Assembly (NCBI GenBank): GCA_030537455.1
Contig: JAUNMR010000001.1
Location: forward strand, 145,366-209,365
Source of the DNA: Planctomycetia bacterium
GTDB lineage: Bacteria > Planctomycetota > Planctomycetia > Pirellulales > Thermoguttaceae
Reading direction: 5' to 3'
DNA length: 64,000 nt
This document shows, one piece after another, positions 54,601 through 61,623 of the stretch. The notes beneath the pieces are model-generated. The model had not been told where the DNA came from. It saw only the letters and a list, made by a program, of their open reading frames with translations, and made no database searches. The position numbers and the translations under genes were made by a program. Every line of letters starts with the position of its first letter. Position 1 is the first letter of the stretch.

Positions 54601-55122
54601 CAAGGCGCCACGACGATTTGGGAACTGTGGAACGGCGACACCGCTGATCCGGCTATGAATAGCGGCAACCATGTCATGCTCGTTGGCGACCTTACGACGT
54701 GGTTCTTCGAATACCTCGCCGGTATCAAGGCGGATCCGTCTAATCCCGCCTTTAAGCATATCGTCATGCGTCCTAACGTGGTCGGCGACCTGACGTCGGT
54801 TTCCGCGCAATATGACTCCGCGCGCGGTATGATTTTGAGCCAGTGGGAAGTTAAAGACGGCTCTTTCCAATGGAAAGTGACGATTCCCGCGAACACGACC
54901 GCGACGGTCAGCGTTCCCACAAGCAATCCGGAGTCGCTTGGCATTCAAACGACGCGTCTGAAGCTCGTGCCGCCCGAACCAAACGAGATCCGCATGGCGA
55001 AATACGAACGCGTATTCCTCAACTTCGATGAAAAATCCCTCGATAAGACGGTCGTCGACGGTCGCGTGGAGTTCGAACTCGGTTGCGGTAGTTATATCAT
55101 CACTGCTGAGCTACAGAAGTAA
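51658..55122 (+). CDS. Secreted GH78 alpha-L-rhamnosidase, large form
   Basis: 1154 aa, AAGGAAC before the ATG. Signal peptide about 1-25. Then fibronectin-like strands (TPQPRFSWKLFSQDLNERQS), an inserted carbohydrate-binding-like region (about 175-345) that the 960-aa enzyme lacks, the beta-sandwich (about 350-480) and the barrel. Catalytic-region motifs are SMPTDCPQRDERMGWQGD near 705 and GATTIWELWNGD near 985; the acid in RDERMGW and Glu in WELW suit GH78. It removes alpha-L-rhamnose from polysaccharides or glycosides outside the cytoplasm. A terminator follows. Together with the enzyme at 30147-33029 it suggests growth on rhamnose-containing plant or algal glycans. Confidence 0.9.
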   Translation: MKHRILSCAVLTCCLLAASATLTRGYDNIREMKRPTPSPNSYAFSVNGFHVVDFRVENLIAPEGIDTPQPRFSWKLFSQDLNERQSAYQLKVRQVGVFGSDGEEQVVWDSGKVDSDEQLYIRYGGAPLPPRTEFMAELIVWNNDGKRTSQVYAPFSTGLYPTADDPSPWKGKWISVGVDDTQVTPADITVANWIAYSNEGSLPVGSSTYRFTFDVPDASAVTEAIGNFTQDDRGSVYLNGVELGGSDNTRRAATRDLKANLVDGKNVLALRVENVGANPNPGGVLGAMYITTADGTTNYITDESWKAIEGFEPEYLTRDFDDSSWSNVFVLTKWGNAPWGEIEQAPLEKASPARYLANTYWIRKDQEVKRATVYISGLGYYECYINGVKLGDQICGPMYTDYDKRVPYNTFDVTDIFEITQKMDANDVEVSVVLGNGRYYALRADKCVHYGDPCLLMQMEVEYANGEVDYFVSDESWKGTANGPISENNDYDGEVADGRLAHNLTGEESEKGLEPGDSPRYLEVRFNQAWTVETPDPVVVVDGPKGKLVAQMIPPMRETYEIKAVAIEEKEPGRYIIDFGQNFVGVPRIKLNGKAGDRVQIRFAESLKDDGELYVDNLRTAKARDIYTLAGLPEGEIYEPRFTQHGGRYAELIGYPGVPTLDSVTGYTVTTDLPQIGFFETSNATISQIFQNIVWGTRGNYLSMPTDCPQRDERMGWQGDRAMECLGEMYVFDNASLYVKWLQDIEESQREDGNVSDVCPAYWQFYSPNVTWPSAQLLVPQNLALMFGEESPIAAHFDSRQKWLDFMLSLCNEDGTISRDNYGDWCVPPERPELIHSADPMRQTNRTLLATVYMINDLRVQANFADKLNKTAEAKQLRERADKMQEVFNKTFYNAEEGRYDNGSQTSCVLPLAFGVVPESEREKVLNTLINNIENVTNKHLGTGLIGGQWINRLLSDAGRIDLPYAFATHRDFPSWGYMIEQGATTIWELWNGDTADPAMNSGNHVMLVGDLTTWFFEYLAGIKADPSNPAFKHIVMRPNVVGDLTSVSAQYDSARGMILSQWEVKDGSFQWKVTIPANTTATVSVPTSNPESLGIQTTRLKLVPPEPNEIRMAKYERVFLNFDEKSLDKTVVDGRVEFELGCGSYIITAELQK

Positions 55123-55517
55123 ACGTCTAGTTTACAGCCTTTAGCGTTTCCGCCAGGCTCTCTGAATTGAGCGCGTCGTTGGCGTCGTTGTGACGTCGGC
55201 GACGCGCTTATTTCGTACTTATGGACAGGAAGAAGTCCTTTCAAACCAAACGTAAGGTTAGCGCTGTTATGAAATTGCGCGTGGTATGTTGATAGAAAAC
55301 CTCAACGCCTGACGCGTCGGCGTCGCGGAGATAGAGAAAAGAAATAGAACTGACGTGAGATAAGCGGATTGGTCGGCGGAGTCAGGAGCGTGTGGCAAAG
55401 AGTTGTTGATAAAACGGTTAAAGGAAAAGGACGAGACCCATTTGAACCTCGTCCTTTATTCGTATGTAATACACGGTGCGTGCAATTGCAGTCGCTAAGC
55501 GTAAGCTAACAAGTCAA
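55123..55517. other. 395-base convergent intergenic region
   Basis: It separates the rhamnosidase (+) from the GGGtGRT gene (-). It contains the terminator listed at 55426-55457; otherwise I see no gene or repeat. Confidence 0.55.
55426..55457. terminator. Bidirectional terminator
   Basis: AAAGGACGAG (55426-55435) pairs perfectly with CTCGTCCTTT (55448-55457). It is T-rich on the plus side (TTTATT), and an A-tract on its left gives T on the minus strand. Confidence 0.7.
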
Positions 55518-56516
55518 TTACTTCAAAGCTTCTTCCACAGCCACGGCGACAGCGACTGTAGCGCCGACCATGGGGTTATTACCCATGCCAATGAGCCCCA
55601 TCATTTCGACGTGTGCGGGAACGGAGGAGGAGCCGGCGAATTGTGCGTCGGAGTGCATACGCCCCATGGTGTCGGTCATACCGTAAGAAGCCGGTCCGGC
55701 CGCCATGTTGTCCGGGTGAAGGGTACGACCGGTGCCGCCGCCGGACGCGACGGAGAAGTATTTCTTGCCATTGTCGTTGGCCCACTTCTTATAGGTTCCC
55801 GCAACCGGGTGTTGGAAGCGCGTCGGATTGGTGGAGTTACCGGTGATGGAGACGTCGACGTCTTCGTGACGCATAATGGCGACGCCTTCGGAGACGTCGT
55901 CGGCGCCGTAGCAACGAACCTTAGCGCGTTCGCCGTTGGAGTAGGGCTTTTCGCGGACGATTTCCAACTTGCCAGTGGCATAGTCGTATTTCGTTTGGAC
56001 GTAGGTGAAGCCGTTGATGCGGCTGATGATTTGAGCGGCGTCTTTTCCCAGACCGTTCAAGATGACCTTGAGCGGAGTCTGGCGTACTTTATCGGCGTTG
56101 CGCGCGATACCAATAGCGCCTTCAGCGGCGGCGAAAGATTCGTGACCGGCCAAGAAGCAGAAGCACTTTGTGGAATCGCTCAAGAGCATAGAGGCGAGAT
56201 TGCCGTGGCCGAGACCAACTTGACGTTGTTCCGCGACGCTTCCGGGAATACAAAAGGTCTGCAGACCTTCGCCGATAGCGGCGGCGGCGTCGGCGGCTTT
56301 GGCGCAGTTCTTCTTCAGCGCGATACCAGCGCCGAGGGTGTAAGCCCAAACGGCGTTTTCGAAGGCGATCGGTTGAATAGAGCGCACGATTTTTTCGGCG
56401 TCAACGCCCTTGGAGAGGTTGAAATCGCGTAGCGCTTCCAGATCGGCAAAGCCATACTTGGCCAAAACCGGATTGATTTGTCCGATTCGTCTTTCAATAC
56501 TTTCAAAGGTAACCAT
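55518..56516 (-). CDS. GGGtGRT family protein
   Basis: 332 aa, AGGATT before the ATG. The family-naming motif is SVASGGGTGRTLHPDNM near residue 250. Also conserved-looking are CFCFLAGHESFAAAEGAIGI, TGNSTNPTRFQHPVAGTYKKW and GMGNNPMVGATVAVAVAVEE. No signal peptide. The family has no established biochemical role; it is known to occur beside a NifU-like protein, as here (the NifU-like gene ends about 120 bases upstream on the same strand). Many Gly/Ser/Thr turns suggest nucleotide or cofactor binding, but that is only a guess. Confidence 0.9.
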   Translation of the reverse strand: MVTFESIERRIGQINPVLAKYGFADLEALRDFNLSKGVDAEKIVRSIQPIAFENAVWAYTLGAGIALKKNCAKAADAAAAIGEGLQTFCIPGSVAEQRQVGLGHGNLASMLLSDSTKCFCFLAGHESFAAAEGAIGIARNADKVRQTPLKVILNGLGKDAAQIISRINGFTYVQTKYDYATGKLEIVREKPYSNGERAKVRCYGADDVSEGVAIMRHEDVDVSITGNSTNPTRFQHPVAGTYKKWANDNGKKYFSVASGGGTGRTLHPDNMAAGPASYGMTDTMGRMHSDAQFAGSSSVPAHVEMMGLIGMGNNPMVGATVAVAVAVEEALK

Positions 56517-56636
56517 ATTAATAATCCTATGAATGAATATTATTCTTAATTATTCGGGGGACAGAACGTCGCGCCGTTTAGCGTAGGCTCGTAACGTACG
56601 ATTTGACGTTCTTTGGAAAGAACGAGTCGGAAGATA

Positions 56637-57329
56637 TTATTCCAGACGCGGATCGATCTTCTTGACCGCTTCGTCGAAACGACCGTAAGTCTTGATATTG
56701 CTTTCGTAAGCTTCCTTGGGATCGACGCCCTTCTTAATGGCTTCCATCATTTTACCGAGGCTCACGAACTTATAGCCGATGATTTCATTGTCGGCGTCGA
56801 GACCGATTTCCAAGACGTATCCTTCGGCCATTTCAAGATATCTGGGACCCTTCTTGAGGGTAGCGTACATGGTGCCGACTTGGGAACGATGACCTTTTCC
56901 AAGGTCTTCCAGACCGGCGCCGATCGTCAGACCGCCCTCGGAGAAAGCGGATTGGGTGCGACCGTAGACGATCTGCAGGAAGAGTTCGCGCATCGCCGTG
57001 TTAATGGCGTCGCAGACCAGGTCGGTGTTGAGCGCTTCAAGAATGGTCTTTCCGATGAGAATTTCCGAGGCCATAGCGGCGGAGTGGGTCATACCGGAGC
57101 AACCGATGGTTTCCACGAGCGCTTCTTGAATGACGCCCTCTTTAACGTTGAGGGAGAGTTTACACGCGCCCTGTTGCGGAGCACACCATCCAATGCCGTG
57201 GGTAAAGCCGGAGACGTCCGAAATTTGTTTAGCTTGAACCCAGCGACCTTCCTCGGGAATCGCGGCGGGGCCGTGATTGGGACCCTTGGCAACGCACGTC
57301 ATGTGTTCGACTTCTTGAGAAAATTGCAT
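56637..57329 (-). CDS. NifU-like iron-sulfur scaffold domain protein
   Basis: 230 aa from ATG 57329 (GGAGAG seven bases upstream); the longer frame to 57413 has no ribosome site. The pattern GFTHGIGWCAPQQGACKLSL and VETIGCSGMTHSAAMASEIL, then LNTDLVCDAINTAMRELF, follows the IscU/NifU N-terminal fold with Cys in WCAP, GAC, GCSG and LVC. Unlike true IscU there is a C-terminal extension of about 90 residues (HRSQVGTMYATLKKGPRYLE). It is paired with the GGGtGRT gene. No NifS/IscS is in the window. Scaffold function is inferred. Confidence 0.85.
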   Translation of the reverse strand: MQFSQEVEHMTCVAKGPNHGPAAIPEEGRWVQAKQISDVSGFTHGIGWCAPQQGACKLSLNVKEGVIQEALVETIGCSGMTHSAAMASEILIGKTILEALNTDLVCDAINTAMRELFLQIVYGRTQSAFSEGGLTIGAGLEDLGKGHRSQVGTMYATLKKGPRYLEMAEGYVLEIGLDADNEIIGYKFVSLGKMMEAIKKGVDPKEAYESNIKTYGRFDEAVKKIDPRLE

Positions 57330-57697
57330 TTTGCGCTCTCCATTTCTCTTGATAGACCTAAAAGAATTGTGGAGTCGAGTGGAGCAACGCGCGGAAACCG
57401 TCTCATTTTCCAAAGTCTCGCGTCTGAACTCAAGTCAACGCTTGTGGCACATAGCGAGCGCGTCAATTCACCAATGCGCGACGCAGTGCCGCGCTGTGAC
57501 GCCACAGTCTTAATAATATTCTAGTGGATTCTAACCAATCTTACGTTTTTTACAAGGGGCGCTGGTTATGAATTATATGTATGTCGCTTGTCACATACGG
57601 ATAGAACTTAAGCGCCGGTAAAGTAGGCAAATTGACTTGCTCAGTACGCGAGCGCGTGATGTGTCGAACTGACTACATACTGTTGACCAGCGTGTTC
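57330..57697. other. 368-base intergenic region
   Basis: It lies between the end of tmk and the start of the NifU-like gene and should include the latter's promoter. I see no tRNA, repeat or recognisable frame in it. Confidence 0.5.
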
Positions 57698-58366
57698 TTA
57701 CGTTAGCTCCGTGGTTCTATTGCGCGGTTCAAGTTCCAAATCAAGTTGTTGCGATATAGCGCTTTGTATCTGTGTCCAAACGTCCTCAGGGGTTTTGGCA
57801 GCGTCGATGAGCGCAACTTTTCCGGGAGCGTAGCGCGACCAGTTTTGCGCAAAATAACGGTATCCCAAGGCGACGCGTTCGTGGTACTCTTGCTTTCGCG
57901 ACTCGATTCTATCCTTCTGACGATTGATTCTCTGTCGCGCAAGTTCAGTGGGGCAGTCGAGTACAAGGGTTAGGTCGGGGAAGAGATTAGAGGCGAGCGC
58001 TAGTCCAGACCTCCAGAGGGTTTGCAGTTCCTCTTCTGGCAGATTATTGGCGTAGCCCTGGTAGACGGCGGTCGAAAGGAGATATCTGTCGATAACCACG
58101 ACGTTGTCGTTTTGTAACGCAGGAATAATTTTTTCGTGAATCAGTTGCGCACGCGCCGCCATAAAGAGGGCGGCCTCGGCGTTGACACACGGATTGAGGG
58201 AGGATTTTTCGAGTAAGATCTTACGAATGGCGTCGCCTAGGCACGTATCGCCGGGGTCGCGTAGCATGACGTGTTGTATTTTGAGACTTTCCAGTCGCTC
58301 ATGCAGTCTTGCTAGCTGGACGCCTTTGCCAGCGCCGTCGCATCCTTCAAAGGCAATGAACATCAT
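57698..58366 (-). CDS. tmk: Thymidylate kinase
   Basis: 222 aa. The P-loop is FIAFEGCDGAGKGVQLARL; the typical GxDGxGKxxQ is kept, with Lys-Gly in place of Lys-Ser/Thr. Also LRDPGDTCLGDAIRKILL (DR-like substrate loop), VVIDRYLLSTAVYQGYA and LTLVLDCPTELARQRI. It phosphorylates dTMP to dTDP in the cytosol. It lies downstream of rsmA on the same strand. A second Met at position 2 makes the exact start trivial. Confidence 0.93.
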   Translation of the reverse strand: MMFIAFEGCDGAGKGVQLARLHERLESLKIQHVMLRDPGDTCLGDAIRKILLEKSSLNPCVNAEAALFMAARAQLIHEKIIPALQNDNVVVIDRYLLSTAVYQGYANNLPEEELQTLWRSGLALASNLFPDLTLVLDCPTELARQRINRQKDRIESRKQEYHERVALGYRYFAQNWSRYAPGKVALIDAAKTPEDVWTQIQSAISQQLDLELEPRNRTTELT

Positions 58367-58463
58367 GTAAGTCTTTCGAAAATAGGTTCAAGCATGTTAC
58401 GGAACTCGTCGGCGGCAAAGGGCTGCAACATCGACGTTTCGCGGGATTATTGAGCGAATGACG

Positions 58464-59393
58464 TCATAAGAGCGTTTGCTTATCCTCAGGCAATCGGCTT
58501 CTGAATTTTTCACTCATTGCCAGAATCGTCTTGACGCTGAGCGTTTCGGCACGGATTTCGCCCTTGAGGTTCATCTGCTCGAGTACTTCGTCGACGACTT
58601 CCTTCTCCAATCGATACTTAAAGGCGCTACAGAGCACGGAGCGTAGGAACTTTCTTCTGTGGAAGAAGAGCGCGCGTACGAACTCGTGGTAAAATCTGAG
58701 ATTTGGAATCTTAGCGCGTTTTTGCGGGTTGTAGTTGATCTGTACGATCGCAGAATCGACCTTTGGTCTAGGCCAGAAGACCGACGGCGGCATGATTCTC
58801 ACAATTCTGCAGTCGCACTGAGCCTGTAGCCACACGGCGAGAGCGCCGTAGTCTTTTGTTCGCGGCTTGGCGCAGATACGATCGCCCACCTCTTTCTGAA
58901 TCGTAACCGTCATGGAGTATGGAGGGACGTCGGAGAGCAAAAGGTTAGAAATCAAGGGGGTTGCGATCTGATAAGGCAGATTGGCGCAGAGCTTGAATCT
59001 TCTTTGCGAGTCGAGCGCAAGTTCCTCGCGAATGGCGTCTAAGACGTGGCGATTGAGTCTGTTTTTGTTCTCGAGGATATCAGCGAAGAGAAAGCGGATA
59101 TTGTCTTTATCCCAGTGTTCCTGCTTGGCCATTTCGTGCATGACCTGGTCGACTTCCACGGTCACAACGACGGCGGCCAGTTGCGCCATAGCGCCGGTAA
59201 GCGAACCGGTTCCAGTGCCGACCTCAAGTACGACGTCGTTTTTATCCAGTTGCGCCGACTCGTAGAGTAGTCGCAGTAAATTCAGGTCAATGAGGAAGTT
59301 CTGACCTAGTTTACCGCGCGGATGAATCCCGAGGGTTTCAAATCGCTGCATGAGATAAGCGCGCGTTTGATTATTGGGCGAACCAGAGTTCAT
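58464..59393 (-). CDS. rsmA: 16S rRNA dimethyladenosine transferase (KsgA/RsmA)
   Basis: 309 aa from ATG 59393; the frame is open to a GTG at 59444 that would add 17 residues not seen in the family. The N-terminus LGIHPRGKLGQNFLIDLNLL is the family hallmark. SAM binding: VVLEVGTGTGSLTGAMAQ and VVTVEVDQVMHEMA. NLPYQIATPLISNLLL is the NLPY active-site motif. The C-terminal helical domain includes FFHRRKFLRSVL. It dimethylates two adjacent adenines near the 3' end of 16S rRNA. It is the gene before tmk in a minus-strand run. Confidence 0.95.
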   Translation of the reverse strand: MNSGSPNNQTRAYLMQRFETLGIHPRGKLGQNFLIDLNLLRLLYESAQLDKNDVVLEVGTGTGSLTGAMAQLAAVVVTVEVDQVMHEMAKQEHWDKDNIRFLFADILENKNRLNRHVLDAIREELALDSQRRFKLCANLPYQIATPLISNLLLSDVPPYSMTVTIQKEVGDRICAKPRTKDYGALAVWLQAQCDCRIVRIMPPSVFWPRPKVDSAIVQINYNPQKRAKIPNLRFYHEFVRALFFHRRKFLRSVLCSAFKYRLEKEVVDEVLEQMNLKGEIRAETLSVKTILAMSEKFRSRLPEDKQTLL

Positions 59394-59568
59394 AAGCGTT
59401 GAGCAACCTTTGTTTACAAAAGTGAGAAGAGCGCTGCGAGCCACAAAGCGAATTTGCGAGGAAATACGCGCATGCGCTCTTACTTGTTCCCTTATTATTC
59501 GCTAATAGCTTAAACGAATTAGAGAGAGTTTCAAGGCGTAGCGGATAAAAAGGTCTTTTCAGCGTGAT

Positions 59569-61008
59569 CTAACCGGCGTTTGAGCGGCGCTGGTCATAGA
59601 GTTCGACCGCTTGATTTAAAGCGTCGTCGAAGTCTTTGAGCTTTTTTAGCTTTGTGGCGCTTTCGGGGTCGGCAAAGACCCTCATGCGTTTGACGTAGTC
59701 GTCGAACTGTTCCTTAGCGAGCGCTCTGACCACGGGCGAGACCTGATCGAGCGGTCGATATACGTCTTCCTCGGGGTAGTAGACGTCAATGTCGAATTGC
59801 ACTTCCTTGTCGAGCGGCGGCGCGTCTAGTATGAGGTCGGCGCGGTCGATTTTTAAAATATCAGCGAGGTTATGAGCGATGGCGTCGAGGTCGTCGTAGG
59901 AACGTCCCGCTAACTTGCGGTATAAACGCGGAGCCTCCATAGCGCTGAACTGTCGGATCCGCTTGACTAGTCTGCGCTTTGGACCGAATAGGCCGTAGAG
60001 TAGTTTGTACGCTTCGCGTCTTTTGGCGTTGACGCTTGCGTCGTCGTTATCTTGGCGGCTAGCGAGCTCAAGGAGATAGGTCTGCGCCTGGTAATCGTAT
60101 GAGTTCTGGAGTTTTTCGAAGAGACTCTGTGCCGTGTAAGTTCGCGTCAGTAAGATAAGCGCGCGCTGGAACATAACGGTGGCCGCGCGGGAGGCATGAT
60201 GCCAATAGACCTCGCTGAACATGACGTATCGCGCAAAGACCATGAGTTCCGCGGCGGTTTTGCCTTTAGAGGAGATGGCGATTCCGTCTTGTGCGCTGTT
60301 AATACAGACGCTACCGACCAGACGGTCGAGGTCGTAGTTTCGTCCGTAAGGCACCCCGGCGGCGAGGCTATCGCGCATGAGGTAGTCCATCTTGTCGACG
60401 TCGATTGGTCCGGAAAGAATACTGGCAAGGAGTTTCGAGACTTTCAGTCGCCTTTGAAACTCCTCCTGCGATTGTCCGGGCGCCTGGGTCGGCAGCGTCT
60501 TGGAAATCAGATTACTGACGTCTTGTGGCTCGACTCCCCAGTCTTCTTTGATCGCTTGCGCCAGTTCGCCTGTGACGTAGTCGTTTGCAATCTGCTCATG
60601 TGAACGCAGATTGGGTATTCTTAAGTCTTCGATAAGATGGCAGTACGGGAAATGTCCGAGGTCGTGCAGTAGCGCGGCGAGTATGAGGGTTTGCGCGTCT
60701 CGTGCGTCAACCAGGGAGGAAAAGAGCTCGTCGTGAGCGAGTCTTTTCAGCAACAAGAGCGTCAGACGATAGACTCCCAGCGAATGCTCAAATCGCGTGT
60801 GTCTAGCGCCGGGATAAACGAGCTGTACGAAGGCGAGTTGAGCGACCTTGGCGAGCCTTTGGAAAGGAGTGGAGTCGACAATTCTTCTCACGCGCTTTGT
60901 CATTGGGACGTCTAATTCCGGAGGAATTCTAACAAAGGAGCGTCTAGCGTCCATCCCAGCGATTTCGGGGATCAAGAGAATATCGCGACCATTGTAGGGA
61001 TAGGGCAT
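59569..61008 (-). CDS. HD-domain phosphohydrolase, dGTPase/SAMHD1-like
   Basis: 479 aa. Motifs: VDSTPFQRLAKVAQLAFVQL, YPGARHTRFEHSLGVYRL (first His), AALLHDLGHFPYCHLIED (HD pair) and VDKMDYLMRDSLAAGVPYG (second Asp, typical of the SAMHD1/YwfO group). The C-terminal 150 residues are helical. Relatives hydrolyse dNTPs to nucleosides and triphosphate. It begins only 5 bases after the tau-frame stop of dnaX, so it is co-transcribed with it; a role in nucleotide-pool control near a DNA polymerase gene fits, but this is inference. Confidence 0.9.
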   Translation of the reverse strand: MPYPYNGRDILLIPEIAGMDARRSFVRIPPELDVPMTKRVRRIVDSTPFQRLAKVAQLAFVQLVYPGARHTRFEHSLGVYRLTLLLLKRLAHDELFSSLVDARDAQTLILAALLHDLGHFPYCHLIEDLRIPNLRSHEQIANDYVTGELAQAIKEDWGVEPQDVSNLISKTLPTQAPGQSQEEFQRRLKVSKLLASILSGPIDVDKMDYLMRDSLAAGVPYGRNYDLDRLVGSVCINSAQDGIAISSKGKTAAELMVFARYVMFSEVYWHHASRAATVMFQRALILLTRTYTAQSLFEKLQNSYDYQAQTYLLELASRQDNDDASVNAKRREAYKLLYGLFGPKRRLVKRIRQFSAMEAPRLYRKLAGRSYDDLDAIAHNLADILKIDRADLILDAPPLDKEVQFDIDVYYPEEDVYRPLDQVSPVVRALAKEQFDDYVKRMRVFADPESATKLKKLKDFDDALNQAVELYDQRRSNAG

Positions 61009-61013
61009 TTCGA

Positions 61014-61623
61014 TTACCCCTTATCGTTGTTGCGAGGGTTGGAAATGACTTTGACGTCGGCGAGTTCGGCATTAAAGACGTCAATTATTTGTCGCGTTAC
61101 GTCCAATTGCTCGACCTGGCGCATAAGTTCCCTTGAATTGACCCTTGGGATTCTAGCGTCGGCATTTTGCGCACGACGAGGGGCGTTAGAGTTTCCTTGT
61201 TTGGCGTCGAGGGAGTCGTCACAAGTAATCTGTAATCGCAGGTTAGAGCCAAGAACCTGCCGTAGTCTCGCCTGGATTTTGGCAGATTCTTGTCGACAGA
61301 AATCCGCCTGTAGTTTTGACGTGGTCGGAAACAGCGCAATAAAGAGGTCAGGCGCTTGGGTACGAATCATAGCGCAAGCGGAGGCGTTTGAACGTAGCAT
61401 GACGCCGGAGTTTACCGCGTCGTTCCAGGCGTTCATGAGTACGTTGGGCGCGCTAGCTTGCCAGTTGGTCTTTGGCGTGGGCGGAAAGGCGTCGACGGCA
61501 CGACTGGATTGAATTCCACTGGGCGACGTCGTGAGATTCTCAGGCGTCTGGGAAGGTAGATTGGCGTACGGGGCGCCAGTAGCGTTGGGAATAGCGACGG
61601 GGCTAGAGTTTATTTTTTTTTTG
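61014..61623 (-). CDS. dnaX: dnaX tau-specific C-terminal segment, reached by frameshift at A10
   Basis: This is the continuation of dnaX in the +1 (equivalently -2) frame after an A10 run at 61622-61613 (T10 on the plus strand). It is open for about 200 codons. It starts ...KKKINSSPV, passes through Pro/Ser/Thr-rich linker, then WNDAVNSGVMLRSNASAC and DLFIALFPTTSKLQADFC, ALFPTT and RQESAKIQARLRQVL. These match the general pattern of the C-terminal domain of DnaX tau that contacts the polymerase alpha subunit. There is no ribosome site, so it is most likely made as a fusion by slippage rather than alone. A homopolymer error in the assembly would give the same picture. Confidence 0.7.
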
